Shown here: one piece after another, positions 9,802-19,261 of the stretch | How positions within the stretch are numbered: position 1 is the first letter of the stretch | Layout: every line of letters begins with the position of its first letter | Source: GCA-2733415 sp964276095 | GTDB taxonomy: Bacteria > Bacteroidota > Bacteroidia > Flavobacteriales > Flavobacteriaceae | NCBI GenBank assembly: GCA_964276095.1 | Contig: CAXYDR010000001.1 | Location: forward strand, 1,116,001-1,180,000 | Direction of reading: 5' to 3' | DNA length: 64,000 nt | Position numbers and translations under genes: made by a program | The notes under the pieces: model-generated | Databases searched by the model: none | The model's input: only the letters and a program-made list of their open reading frames with translations | Told to the model about the DNA's origin: nothing

Positions 9802-10794
9802 ATGGAAATCGCTATTGTCATCTTAAACTGGAACGGTAAAAAATTACTTGAACAATTCTTACCTTCCGTTGTTTCTTACTCTAAAGGGGCTACAATTTAT
9901 GTGGCAGATAATGCTTCTACTGATAATTCAATTTCTTTTGTAAAAGATAATTATCCTGAAATCACTATTATACAAAACAATCAAAATGGAGGTTACGCTA
10001 AAGGATATAATGATGCGCTATCTCAAATTAAAACTGATGTTTTTTGTCTATTAAATTCAGATATTGAAGTTACCGAAAATTGGTTACAACCAATCATAAA
10101 ACAATTTGAAAGCGATACTGAAGTTGCTGCAATTCAACCAAAAATACTAGACTACAAAGACAAATCTAAATTTGAATATGCCGGAGCTGGTGGTGGTTTT
10201 ATTGATAAATACGGATATCCATATTGTAGAGGAAGAATTTTTGATACTTTAGAATCCGACACAAATCAGTATAATGATACTATTAATATCTTCTGGGCTT
10301 CTGGGGCATGCTTCTTCATAAAAAGTGATGTGTTTCATAGCTTAAATGGATTTGATGAAGACTATTTTGCTCATCAAGAAGAAATAGATTTATGTTGGAG
10401 AATTCAAAATAATGGGCATCAAATTAAATATGTAGGAACATCTACAATATATCATGTTGGAGGAGCTACACTAACTACGCAAAACCCTAAGAAAACTTTT
10501 TTAAATTTCAGAAACTCTCTATTTAACCTTGTTAAAAACAGTCCGAAAAACAAAGGATTTGAATTAATTTTCATCCGCTTATGCTTAGATGGCTTAGCAG
10601 GAATAAAATATGCTTTAGAATTAAAACCACTACATACTTTAGCAATCATTAAAGCACATTTTAGCTTTTACTTACATCTATCTAAAATGCTCAAAAAGCG
10701 AAGTCAAACTGCTCAAAAGACCAATTACTTTCAAACCAAAAGTATTGTTTGGGATTACTATATATCAAACAAAAAGCGCATTCACTATAAATGA
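9802..10794 (+). CDS. Family 2 glycosyltransferase (GT-A fold, rhamnosyltransferase-like)
   Basis: The 330-residue protein starts MEIAIVILNWNGKKLLEQFL, the usual GT2 opening. The nucleotide-sugar site is seen as VADNASTDNS, GGYAKGYN and the metal-binding LNSDIEV. The acceptor/catalytic motif is HQEEIDLCWRI, and HVGGATL follows. The C-terminal 80 residues hold an amphipathic membrane-associated helix region, not a clear transmembrane domain. Such enzymes add a sugar to cell-surface polysaccharide or LPS at the inner membrane. The donor cannot be told from sequence. The gene stands alone, 65 bp after yidD. Confidence 0.88.
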   Translation: MEIAIVILNWNGKKLLEQFLPSVVSYSKGATIYVADNASTDNSISFVKDNYPEITIIQNNQNGGYAKGYNDALSQIKTDVFCLLNSDIEVTENWLQPIIKQFESDTEVAAIQPKILDYKDKSKFEYAGAGGGFIDKYGYPYCRGRIFDTLESDTNQYNDTINIFWASGACFFIKSDVFHSLNGFDEDYFAHQEEIDLCWRIQNNGHQIKYVGTSTIYHVGGATLTTQNPKKTFLNFRNSLFNLVKNSPKNKGFELIFIRLCLDGLAGIKYALELKPLHTLAIIKAHFSFYLHLSKMLKKRSQTAQKTNYFQTKSIVWDYYISNKKRIHYK

Positions 10795-10807
10795 ACACGC
10801 TTTTTTT
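10772..10807 (+). terminator. Intrinsic terminator overlapping the end of the glycosyltransferase gene
   Basis: The stem AAAAGCG / CGCTTTT is extended inward by TTCA/TGAA and followed by a T7 run. The 5' arm lies within the last codons of the gene and the stop codon (10792-10794) is inside the hairpin. The A-rich left flank could let it work in both directions, for the convergent gene ending at 10832. Confidence 0.8.
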
Positions 10808-10831
10808 AAGATAAATTAGGGGTTAATTAAT

Positions 10832-11728
10832 TTATCTCGATACTGTACCCGTTAATTGCATCACTGGTCCGTTACCCATAGCAATAGCAGTATGATCAGT
10901 AGCCGATGTAGGCACCATATGAGCTAAAGGTTTTAAGGTAAAAGGACTTGAACTATTATCTGGAAATGGCTCAACAGAAACCACTATCGTCATTCCTTTT
11001 AAATCTGTAGGAAAAGTCAAACCTGTTGGTGCATTTTGAATATAATCTTCTCCTGGATATCCAGGTCCATTACCCATACTTCCTTTAAAAGGTGATGTCG
11101 CAGCGTTATCATCTGCCATAGTAGCATCTGTAAATGTTCCTGTTGAAACTGGTGTTCCGTTAATTACCGCCCAACCTTCATACTTCCATCCAGGAGCTAA
11201 AGTTGGTAACGTTAATCCAGTAACTGCAGAACCTGAAGAGTTATCCAAAAACCAAACTCCACTAAATTCATTGTTATTCATACCATCAGTTGGTGTAGCT
11301 AAAATATAAGTTCCTGCCGCAGAAGAAAAATCTGCTACAACATTAGAGTTTACACTAGCATTATTCCCTGAGAAATCACCTGCTAATATTTTTGTGTTAG
11401 ATGGTGCAGGATCGGTATCTACTGTTGGTTCAATAGTTAATACAAATTTAGTAGCAGCAGCTAATTGATCTGTATTTGCACTAAAAGTAGTTTGAGAAGG
11501 TACACCAGAATCATTTACTGTGAACAGTCCAGTAGAAACAGGCGCTCCGTTTACAATAATCCAACCTTCATATTTAAAATCAGCTCCTAAATTTTCTAAC
11601 CCAGTTAAATTAACCGTTAGTGTAGAATTAACAGGAGATATTGGTGCTAAAATTGCATCATCGTCATTTGCACAAGAAGCTGCTAATAATCCGATAGCTA
11701 GGGCTCCTAAAAGTTTTATATTTTTCAT
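10832..11728 (-). CDS. Lipoprotein with two RskA-like (anti-sigma C-terminal) domains
   Basis: The 298-residue product has a lipoprotein signal peptide with lipobox LAASC (Cys 19) followed by acidic NDDD, which in Bacteroidota favours outer-membrane or surface sorting. The mature part is a tandem duplication. Each half holds LGxxFKYEGWxxVNGxPVSTGxF, then a VLTIEP or VVSVEP strand with a Pro/Ser-rich loop and an ILAGDF-type end. This is the pattern of the extracytoplasmic anti-sigma-factor RskA C-terminal domain, but there is no anti-sigma helix or transmembrane segment. A Crp/Fnr gene lies 75 bp upstream on the same strand, with a promoter and palindrome between. Function unknown. Confidence 0.75.
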   Translation of the reverse strand: MKNIKLLGALAIGLLAASCANDDDAILAPISPVNSTLTVNLTGLENLGADFKYEGWIIVNGAPVSTGLFTVNDSGVPSQTTFSANTDQLAAATKFVLTIEPTVDTDPAPSNTKILAGDFSGNNASVNSNVVADFSSAAGTYILATPTDGMNNNEFSGVWFLDNSSGSAVTGLTLPTLAPGWKYEGWAVINGTPVSTGTFTDATMADDNAATSPFKGSMGNGPGYPGEDYIQNAPTGLTFPTDLKGMTIVVSVEPFPDNSSSPFTLKPLAHMVPTSATDHTAIAMGNGPVMQLTGTVSR

Positions 11729-11758
11729 CTTTATAATTGTATTTAAGTATTATAACTA

Positions 11759-11766
11759 CAAAGATA
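11759..11766 (-). promoter_or_regulatory. Promoter -7 box of the RskA-like lipoprotein gene
   Basis: On the minus strand the sequence is TATCTTTG, an exact TAnnTTTG match 31-38 bp before the ATG at 11728. It gives the lipoprotein gene its own promoter, separate from the Crp/Fnr gene. Confidence 0.6.
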
Positions 11767-11787
11767 TAGACTACTTTAAACCTAATA

Positions 11788-11803
11788 TGTTAGCTAGCTA
11801 ACA
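11788..11803. promoter_or_regulatory. Perfect 16-bp palindrome, candidate Crp/Fnr operator
   Basis: TGTTAGCTAGCTAACA is its own reverse complement and has the Crp/Fnr half-site layout TGTTA-N6-TAACA. It sits immediately beyond the stop codon of the Crp/Fnr-family gene and 21 bp upstream of the -7 box of the lipoprotein gene, so a bound dimer would be placed for activation or for local repression. Confidence 0.5.
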
Positions 11804-12475
11804 CTAACTTGCATTTTTAAAAATAGTTATTGTTTTCCTATCAAAATCAACTATTTTATCTTCCTTTAATTCGTTTAATATGGTATTTAATGTTGGACGG
11901 GATGTTCCGATCAATGAAGCGATGTCTTTTTGTGTATATGGATGCACTATAATATGGTTTCCTGTTTTTTCGCAATCATATCCGTATTCTTCACATAATT
12001 CCTGTAAAAACTCTAGTAAACGTGTTTTTGCATCTTTAAATAACAGTATTTGTAATCTACGTTCTAACTTTTTAAAACGATACCCTAAAAATTTATATAT
12101 TTTTAAACTAAAGGTTTTATTACCACGCATCAAATCATGCATTGTATCAACTCCTATTGGACAAATACTTGTTTTAGAATCTATGGATTGGGCAAATTCA
12201 TTTCTGACATCCTCCCCTAGTATAGCTTTTTCTCCAAATAATTCTCCTTTAGATAAAATTGTTTTAACTACTTCTTTTCCATCCTCAGCATAGTAACCAA
12301 TTTTTACTTTCCCACTTTCAATTAAGTAGATTTTATTTGCAGCATCATCTTCGAAATAGATATAATCATTTTTAAGATATGCATCAAAATTATGACAGGA
12401 TTTATATTCTTTAAACTTATGTGGACAAAGTAAATTAAAGAGGTTTACATCGTCAAAAAACCAAAGTGAATTCAT
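11804..12475 (-). CDS. Crp/Fnr-family transcriptional regulator
   Basis: The 223-residue protein has an N-terminal cyclic-nucleotide-binding-like beta-roll (about residues 30-120; GKVKIGYYAEDGKEVV, GELFGEKAIL), a long dimerisation helix and a C-terminal winged helix-turn-helix with recognition region TQKDIASLIGTSRPTLNTIL. It lacks the RxS phosphate-binding signature of cAMP-binding Crp. Three Cys lie outside the HTH (CPHKF, SCHNF, SICPIG), which might allow redox sensing; that is speculation. I recognise it as a regulator widely kept in flavobacteria. The target is unknown; the palindrome just beyond its stop codon is a candidate. Confidence 0.88.
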   Translation of the reverse strand: MNSLWFFDDVNLFNLLCPHKFKEYKSCHNFDAYLKNDYIYFEDDAANKIYLIESGKVKIGYYAEDGKEVVKTILSKGELFGEKAILGEDVRNEFAQSIDSKTSICPIGVDTMHDLMRGNKTFSLKIYKFLGYRFKKLERRLQILLFKDAKTRLLEFLQELCEEYGYDCEKTGNHIIVHPYTQKDIASLIGTSRPTLNTILNELKEDKIVDFDRKTITIFKNAS

Positions 12476-12547
12476 AAAATACTATGTTTAGAATAGTTAG
12501 TAAACTTTGTGTCGGTTTCTATTCTAATTTCTTACACTTTAACGCAT

Positions 12548-12577
12548 AAAAAAGCGTTAGATATTTCTAACGCCTTT
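12548..12577 (-). terminator. Intrinsic terminator after the 755-residue aconitase gene
   Basis: A perfect 8-bp stem GCGTTAGA / TCTAACGC with a TATT loop is followed, on the minus strand, by a T6 run. It lies 31 bp beyond the aconitase stop codon. Confidence 0.85.
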
Positions 12578-12607
12578 TACAATATTATTATAAAAAAACT
12601 TAACTAA

Positions 12608-14875
12608 TTAAGCGTTTTGCTTTTTAATTAAGTTTAATGCAGAACCTTCATTATACCAATCAATTTGACCTTGGTTATACGTATGGTTAGCAACAATCAT
12701 ATCTTTACTTCCATCAGTATGAATAGCTTCAATAGTTAAGGGCTTACCGGGAGCGAATGAATTTAAATCTGTAAAGTTGAACGTATCATCTTCTTGAATT
12801 AAATCGTAATCAGCTTCATTAGCAAACGTTAATCCTAACATCCCTTGTTTTTTCAAGTTTGTTTCATGAATACGTGCAAAAGACTTTACAATAACTGCAG
12901 CTACACCTAAATGACGTGGCTCCATTGCAGCGTGTTCTCTTGAAGAACCTTCACCATAATTATGATCCCCAACAACAATTGTGTTTATCCCTGCAGCTTT
13001 ATATTTACGAGCAACATCTGGTACTCCACCAAACTCACCATCTAATTGATTTTTAATAAAGTTTGTCTTTTTACCAAAAGCATTTACCGCTCCAATTAAA
13101 CAATTGTTAGAAATGTTATCTAAGTGTCCTCTATAACGTAACCATGGTCCTGCCATAGAAATGTGATCCGTAGTACACTTACCGTATGCTTTTATCAACA
13201 ATTTAGCACCGTAAATTTTGTTTCCTAATGGTGTAAATGGCACTAATAATTGTAATCTTTCAGAGTCACTAGCAACAGTAACATTTACTCCGCTACCATC
13301 AGCTGTTGGTGCTAAATACCCATCGTCTTTTACTTCAAAACCTTTAGGAGGTAATTCCCACCCGGTTGGTTCGTCTAACATAACTTCCTGACCGTCCTTG
13401 TTAATTAATTTATCTGTCATTGGATTAAAATCTAAACGACCTGCAATTGCAATTGCTGCAGTTATTTCCGGAGAAGCAACAAATGCGTGTGTGTTTGGGT
13501 TACCATCTGCACGCTTAGCAAAGTTTCTATTAAAAGAATGTACAATACTGTTTTTAGGTGCATTTTTAGGATCACTATACCTAGCCCATTGACCAATACA
13601 AGGTCCACAAGCATTAGTAAATATTTTAGCGTCTAATTTTTCAAATATTCCTAAAATACCGTCGCGATCTGCCGTGTAACGTACTTTCTCTGAACCAGGG
13701 TTAATACCAAGTTCTGATTTCATTTTTAAACCTTTATCGATTGCTTGCTGTGCAATTGAAGCTGCACGAGATAAATCTTCATAAGAAGAGTTCGTACAAG
13801 ACCCTATTAATCCCCATTCTACTTTTAATGGCCAATCGTTTTTATTAGCTTTAACAGTCATATCACTACCAACTTTTGTAGATAAGTCCGGTGTAAATGG
13901 TCCGTTCAATAACGGGCTTAATTCTGATAAGTTAATTTCAATAACTTGATCAAAATATTGATCTGGGTTAGCATACACTTCTGCATCTCCAGTTAAATGC
14001 TCTGCAATTTCATTGGCAGCATCTGCAACATCACTTCTATCTGTAGCACGTAAATAACGCTCCATAGACTCATCATATCCGAAAGTAGAAGTTGTAGCTC
14101 CTATTTCAGCTCCCATGTTACAAATTGTTCCTTTTCCTGTACAAGACATTCCTATAGCTCCTTCACCGAAATACTCTACGATAGCTCCTGTACCTCCTTT
14201 AGCAGAAACTATACCAGCTACTTTTAAAATAACATCTTTAGGTGCTGTCCAACCCGATAATTTACCTGTTAATTTAACACCAATTAATTTCGGAAATTTT
14301 AATTCCCAAGCCATTCCTGCCATTACATCAACAGCATCAGCACCACCAACACCAATAGCAACCATACCTAATCCACCTGCATTTACAGTATGTGAATCAG
14401 TACCAATCATCATTCCTCCAGGGAAAGCATAATTTTCTAATACTACTTGGTGAATAATTCCTGCTCCTGGTTTCCAGAATCCAATTCCGTATTTATTAGA
14501 AACCGACTCTAAGAAGTTAAATACTTCATTAGAATTATTTAAAGCATATTGTAAATCTTCCGAAGCACCTACTCTAGCTTGAATTAAGTGATCACAATGT
14601 ACTGTAGTTGGAACTGCAACTTGCTTTTTTCCTGCTTGCATAAATTGCAATAAAGCCATTTGTGCAGTTGCATCTTGACAAGCAATTCTATCTGGAGCAA
14701 AATCAACATAATCCTTCCCTCTAGTAAAAGCTTTAGTTGATTCACCATCCCAAAGGTGTGTGTATAAAATTTTCTCTGCAAGTGTTAAAGGCTTACCTGT
14801 TAATTCTCTAGCAGCAGTTACGCGTTCTTCGAATTTACTGTAAACTCCTTTAATCATATCAATATCAAATGCCAT
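12608..14875 (-). CDS. Aconitate hydratase, mitochondrial type
   Basis: The 755-residue enzyme interconverts citrate and isocitrate in the TCA cycle. The three [4Fe-4S] ligands are visible in GSCTNSSYEDL (Cys about 360) and ACGPCIGQW (Cys about 422 and 425). Other active-site blocks include CQDATAQMALLQF, TVHCDHLIQ, GTDSHTVNAGG and the swivel-domain GSSREHAAMEPRHLG. The length and motifs fit the mitochondrial aconitase family common in Bacteroidota, not the 890-residue AcnA. It has its own terminator and lies directly downstream of an acnB gene, but a terminator and a promoter separate them. Confidence 0.95.
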   Translation of the reverse strand: MAFDIDMIKGVYSKFEERVTAARELTGKPLTLAEKILYTHLWDGESTKAFTRGKDYVDFAPDRIACQDATAQMALLQFMQAGKKQVAVPTTVHCDHLIQARVGASEDLQYALNNSNEVFNFLESVSNKYGIGFWKPGAGIIHQVVLENYAFPGGMMIGTDSHTVNAGGLGMVAIGVGGADAVDVMAGMAWELKFPKLIGVKLTGKLSGWTAPKDVILKVAGIVSAKGGTGAIVEYFGEGAIGMSCTGKGTICNMGAEIGATTSTFGYDESMERYLRATDRSDVADAANEIAEHLTGDAEVYANPDQYFDQVIEINLSELSPLLNGPFTPDLSTKVGSDMTVKANKNDWPLKVEWGLIGSCTNSSYEDLSRAASIAQQAIDKGLKMKSELGINPGSEKVRYTADRDGILGIFEKLDAKIFTNACGPCIGQWARYSDPKNAPKNSIVHSFNRNFAKRADGNPNTHAFVASPEITAAIAIAGRLDFNPMTDKLINKDGQEVMLDEPTGWELPPKGFEVKDDGYLAPTADGSGVNVTVASDSERLQLLVPFTPLGNKIYGAKLLIKAYGKCTTDHISMAGPWLRYRGHLDNISNNCLIGAVNAFGKKTNFIKNQLDGEFGGVPDVARKYKAAGINTIVVGDHNYGEGSSREHAAMEPRHLGVAAVIVKSFARIHETNLKKQGMLGLTFANEADYDLIQEDDTFNFTDLNSFAPGKPLTIEAIHTDGSKDMIVANHTYNQGQIDWYNEGSALNLIKKQNA

Positions 14876-14910
14876 TGGTTTATAGTTTTTGTTTAGTGTT
14901 ACCCAAGGTA

Positions 14911-14918
14911 CAAAAATA
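14911..14918 (-). promoter_or_regulatory. Promoter -7 box of the 755-residue aconitase gene
   Basis: On the minus strand the sequence is TATTTTTG, matching TAnnTTTG, 36-43 bp before the ATG at 14875. The gap of 184 bp to acnB also holds a terminator, so the two aconitase genes are probably transcribed separately. Confidence 0.5.
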
Positions 14919-15004
14919 AAAACACTGAAAAAAATATGCTAATCAATGTTTAAAGCCCAAGAACAATATACCAACAGCGCCATTTACATAATTTATCAAA
15001 CAAA

Positions 15005-15033
15005 AAAATCCCGAGTATAAGACTCGGGATTTT
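15005..15033 (-). terminator. Intrinsic terminator after acnB
   Basis: A perfect 12-bp stem AAAATCCCGAGT / ACTCGGGATTTT with an ATAAG loop lies 26 bp beyond the acnB stop codon. T-runs follow in both directions, stronger on the minus strand. Confidence 0.92.
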
Positions 15034-15059
15034 AATTATGATTTAACTAATCTAATTGA

Positions 15060-17837
15060 TTATTTAACTAATTGCTTTTGAGATGGCTTAAAGCTAGTTA
15101 ACATAATACCGTCAACAGCAGTTTCATACTCTTCCATAGTTGGAGTTCTTCCTAAAATTGTAGACAATACTACTACAGGTGTAGATGATAATAAAGATTC
15201 TCCTTTTTTCTCTCCAGAATCTTTAACAACTCTCCCTTGGAATAAACGTGTTGAAGTAGCCATTACAGTATCACCTGCCTCAGCTTTTTCTTGGTTACCC
15301 ATACATAAGTTACAACCAGGACGCTCTAAGTACAACATGTTTTCATATTTAGTACGTGCTAAACCTTTTGGTGCATCATCATCAAATACAAAACCAGAGT
15401 ATTTCTCTAACACATCCCAGTCACCTTCAGCTTTTAACTCATCAACAATATTATATGTTGGAGGAGCTACAACTAACGGAGCTTTAAACTCAACTTTACC
15501 GTGTTGTGCTTCAATATTTTTAAGCATTTGGGCTAAGATTTGCATATCTCCTTTGTGAACCATACAAGATCCTACAAAACCTAAATCTACTTTTTTAGTA
15601 CCACCATAGTATGATAATGGTCTAATATTATCGTGTGTGTATCTTTTAGAAACATCATCATTATTAACATCTGGGTCAGCAATCATTGGTTCAGCAATTT
15701 CATCTAAATCAATTACAACTTCAGCATAATAATTAGCATTAGCATCTGGTCTTAAAGCTGTTTTTTCTCCAGAATTAATTTCTTGAATTCTAGCATTTGC
15801 TTTATCCAACAAACCTTGAAGAACTTGCTTTGCGTTATCCATACCTTTATCAATCATGATTTGGATACGAGATTTAGCAATTTCTAATGATTCGATTAAC
15901 GTTTCATCTTCTGAAATACAAATAGAAGCTTTAGCTTTCATCTCTGCAGTCCAATCCGTAAATGTAAAAGATTGGTCAGATGTTAATGTACCAATATGAA
16001 CCTCTATGATTTTTCCTTGGAATACGTTTTCTCCTTTAAATTGCTTTAACATTTGTTGTTGAGTAGCATGAACTACATCACGGAAGTCCATATAACTTCT
16101 CATTTCACCTTTAAAAGTAACTTTTACAGATTCAGGAATCGGCATACTCGCTTCTCCTGTAGCTAAAGCCAAAGCAACTGTACCAGAATCTGCCCCAAAA
16201 GCAACTCCTTTCGACATTCTTGTATGAGAATCCCCACCAATAGTAATAGCCCAATCATCAATAACTAAATCGTTAAGCACTTTATGAATAACATCAGTCA
16301 TTGCATGGTACTTCCCTTTAGGATCACGAGCAGTAATTAGTCCGAAATCATTCATGAAGTTCATTAATCTTGGGATATTTGCCTTAGACTTATCATCCCA
16401 AACTGAAGCAGTATGACATCCTGATTGATAAGCACCATCAACAATTGGAGAGATAACTGTAGCAGCCATCATTTCTAATTCCTGAGAAGTCATTAATCCT
16501 GTAGTATCCTGAGAACCTACAATGTTTACTTCAACTCTTACATCAGAACCCGCATGTAATGTTTTACCAGGTGTTGTTCCTACCGCATTTTTATTAAATA
16601 TTTTTTCAACTGCAGTTAATCCTTGTCCTTCAAAAGAAATTTCTTTAGAAGTTGCATATACTTGAGGAGCATCTATACCTAAAAGCTTCGCTGCAAATGA
16701 TTGTAATTTTTTACCAAAAACAACAGCATAAGATCCTTTTGCTTTAATAAACTCTTTCTTTTGTGGAGTTAATGCTGTAGAAATATCTTTCAATTCCTTT
16801 TCACCATTATAAAGTTTTTTAGTTTTAGTATTTATCGTAAGAACAGTTCCTGTTTCAACAGAATATTCTTCTTTTAAAACTGCATCACCTTCTTTATCAA
16901 CAACTGTGTTTCCGTCAGCATCTTTTTGCTTAACCCAGTTTTTTAAATCAATACCAATACCTCCTGTTACACTAACTGTAGTTAAGAAAATTGGAGAAAT
17001 TCCATTTGTTCCAGCAATTACTGGCGCAATGTTAATAAATGGCACATACGGGCTAGATTTAATCCCTGTCCATAATGCTACGTTGTTTACACCTGACATT
17101 CTAGATGAACCAACTCCCATTGTTCCTTTATCAGCAATTAACATTACTCGTTTACCTGGGTGCTTTTCTTGTAAAGCAAGTAATTCATTTTGCATGTCTT
17201 TATTGTGTTCAAATAAACACTGACCATGTAATTCTCTATCTGATCTAGAGTGTGCATCACCACCTGGAGATAATAAATCGGTAGAAATATCACCAATACC
17301 AGCAATAAATGTAACTACTTCAATCTCTTCTTCAATTTCTGGTAGTTTTGTAAAGAATTCTGCTTTTGAATAACTCTCTATAATATCTTTTGCTACTTCA
17401 CTTCCGCTTTTAAATGCTTCTGTTAAGCGATCTGTATCAGCTTCATAAAGGAAAACTTGCGTCTTTAAAACTTTAGTAGCTTGACCTGCAATTGTAGTAT
17501 CATTTCCTAAAGCTAAATCAAGTAAAACCTCAATAGAAGGCCCACCTTTCATATGTGATAACTGTTCAAAAGCAAATTCAGTAGAAATCTCTTTTACAAT
17601 AGATTCTCCAAGAATAATCTCTTTTAAGAATTTAGCTTTTACTCCTGCAGCACTAGTTGTACCAGGTAAAACATTATAGATAAAAAAGTTAAGAGAATCT
17701 TCACGATACTCGTTATCTAAATCTTTAATTTGCGTAATAATTTCGCTTAGCAATTCCGCACCATCAACTGGTTTTGGATGAAGCCCTTGACTTTTTCGCT
17801 CTTCGATTTCTTTTATGTAATCTTTATAAATATTCAT
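15060..17837 (-). CDS. acnB: Bifunctional aconitate hydratase 2 / 2-methylisocitrate dehydratase
   Basis: The 925-residue protein has the AcnB domain order: an N-terminal HEAT-like helical domain (about residues 1-160), then the swivel-like domain, then the iron-sulphur domains. The [4Fe-4S] ligands are in GSCMVHKGDM (Cys about 756) and PGCNLCMGNQ (about 841 and 844). GGDSHTRMSKGVAFGADSG is the substrate-loop block. It serves the TCA cycle and possibly the methylcitrate route. In other bacteria AcnB can also bind mRNA when its cluster is lost. Length is slightly above the E. coli protein. A second, unrelated aconitase lies directly downstream. Confidence 0.95.
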   Translation of the reverse strand: MNIYKDYIKEIEERKSQGLHPKPVDGAELLSEIITQIKDLDNEYREDSLNFFIYNVLPGTTSAAGVKAKFLKEIILGESIVKEISTEFAFEQLSHMKGGPSIEVLLDLALGNDTTIAGQATKVLKTQVFLYEADTDRLTEAFKSGSEVAKDIIESYSKAEFFTKLPEIEEEIEVVTFIAGIGDISTDLLSPGGDAHSRSDRELHGQCLFEHNKDMQNELLALQEKHPGKRVMLIADKGTMGVGSSRMSGVNNVALWTGIKSSPYVPFINIAPVIAGTNGISPIFLTTVSVTGGIGIDLKNWVKQKDADGNTVVDKEGDAVLKEEYSVETGTVLTINTKTKKLYNGEKELKDISTALTPQKKEFIKAKGSYAVVFGKKLQSFAAKLLGIDAPQVYATSKEISFEGQGLTAVEKIFNKNAVGTTPGKTLHAGSDVRVEVNIVGSQDTTGLMTSQELEMMAATVISPIVDGAYQSGCHTASVWDDKSKANIPRLMNFMNDFGLITARDPKGKYHAMTDVIHKVLNDLVIDDWAITIGGDSHTRMSKGVAFGADSGTVALALATGEASMPIPESVKVTFKGEMRSYMDFRDVVHATQQQMLKQFKGENVFQGKIIEVHIGTLTSDQSFTFTDWTAEMKAKASICISEDETLIESLEIAKSRIQIMIDKGMDNAKQVLQGLLDKANARIQEINSGEKTALRPDANANYYAEVVIDLDEIAEPMIADPDVNNDDVSKRYTHDNIRPLSYYGGTKKVDLGFVGSCMVHKGDMQILAQMLKNIEAQHGKVEFKAPLVVAPPTYNIVDELKAEGDWDVLEKYSGFVFDDDAPKGLARTKYENMLYLERPGCNLCMGNQEKAEAGDTVMATSTRLFQGRVVKDSGEKKGESLLSSTPVVVLSTILGRTPTMEEYETAVDGIMLTSFKPSQKQLVK

Positions 17838-18124
17838 AATTTTTTTTTTAAATATTAAAGGCTTATTAGTTAATACTATAGCTGCAGTAATGCGTTTTTA
17901 GAATTTACTATAAAAATCTTTTGATTGTGTGAAATTCAAAAGCTACACCTCTATTTTTTAGTTAAATTATTATTTGAAGTGTCGCGAAATTACGAAAAAT
18001 ATAGGGTATTTAGTAGATATTCAGGCTATAAAGACTTTTGTCGAATTATTTTTATTAAGTAGATACATTTGATGTGTTTTTTTCATTAAATAAGAAAAAA
18101 CATCGCATTAAAATTAACAAATCC

Positions 18125-19261
18125 TCAATTAGATTTTACTAAACCTTTAAAAAGCTTCTTATCTCTTAAGTCTGTAATAGGTTTTTCATAATATTTATAT
18201 ACCATGCTCGATAATATATAGGTGATACTTAAATATACTAGTACACATATTATTTTTTGATAAAAATTTAATTCCTCAAAAGGGTAAATTAATTGCATTA
18301 CGTACAAAATAAAGGTATAGTGTAATAAATACATAGCATAAGAATACACACTTATTTTTAGTACCATATTTTGTAATTTTATATGAGGCCTTCTCATGTA
18401 ATATAAGAATGGTAAAAACAATGCTATTGCAATTGTATTCAGGGGTAAATACAGTACATTTAGATAAAAATGATGTGTTTTAAACACTAAACCTATTGGG
18501 AGAATAAAATTCAAAACAGCTAATAAAACAATACCTAATAAAAATAATTTGTATCTAAACTCTTTAAAAAAACTTCTCTTATAATAAAAAATGTATACCA
18601 AAATGAACCCGTAGTAAATAGCATCTAATCTATAAACAACTAGTGCTTTCAAATTTAAATTCCAAAATTGCAAAGAAGTCGGCACATCAATATGATGTTT
18701 ATAATAAATTAATTTGGTAAGCGTGAAAATTAAAATTAAAAAAACAGTGCTCCACAAGAACATTCTCTGCTTATTTTTAATAAATATATTTCCTATAAAC
18801 AAGGCTATGGGCGCCAATATATATGCATACTCTTCAATTGATAAACTCCATGATTCCGGAAAAAACAAAAGATGTTCTGAAGAAAAATTCTGAAGAAAAA
18901 TAAAATACACCCACAAATTATCGGGCATAACATAACCTATATAATACCCTACACCGATATTTACAAGCAAGATTAAAAAATATAATGGCAAGGTTCTAAA
19001 CCATCTTCTAATCCAAAAATATGTGATATCTGAGATTGAAAAATTAGTTGAATTTATAATCTTTAAAAGTATACTCCCTATCAAAAAACCACTTAAAACA
19101 AAAAATATTTCTACTCCTTGAAAACCTACTAATTGTAATAACCCTGATAATACATTATTGTTTTCTGGGAAAATATAAGATGCATGAGATACTAACACCA
19201 TAATTATAGCTATTGCTCTCATCAAATCTAAACCATATATTCTTGTAGACTTACTTTCCAT
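18125..19261 (-). CDS. Acyltransferase family 3 membrane protein (OafA/YrhL-like)
   Basis: The 378-residue protein has about ten hydrophobic segments and the acyltransferase-3 opening YGLDLMRAIAIIMVLVSHASYI, with the conserved RAIA and catalytic His. The block GVEIFFVLSGFLIGSIL is diagnostic. ESWSLSIEEYAYILAPI holds the conserved SxxxE. Such enzymes O-acylate sugars of LPS, exopolysaccharide or peptidoglycan at the inner membrane. Its ATG overlaps the stop of the upstream gene by one base (TAATG), which suggests translational coupling. The acyl acceptor is unknown. Confidence 0.9.
   Translation of the reverse strand: MESKSTRIYGLDLMRAIAIIMVLVSHASYIFPENNNVLSGLLQLVGFQGVEIFFVLSGFLIGSILLKIINSTNFSISDITYFWIRRWFRTLPLYFLILLVNIGVGYYIGYVMPDNLWVYFIFLQNFSSEHLLFFPESWSLSIEEYAYILAPIALFIGNIFIKNKQRMFLWSTVFLILIFTLTKLIYYKHHIDVPTSLQFWNLNLKALVVYRLDAIYYGFILVYIFYYKRSFFKEFRYKLFLLGIVLLAVLNFILPIGLVFKTHHFYLNVLYLPLNTIAIALFLPFLYYMRRPHIKLQNMVLKISVYSYAMYLLHYTFILYVMQLIYPFEELNFYQKIICVLVYLSITYILSSMVYKYYEKPITDLRDKKLFKGLVKSN

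Noticed and set aside
18071..18104. Hairpin after the acyltransferase gene
   Set aside because: The arms GATGTGTTTTTT / AAAAAACATC are imperfect, AT-rich and lack a T-run after the stem on the minus strand, so a terminator call is weak.
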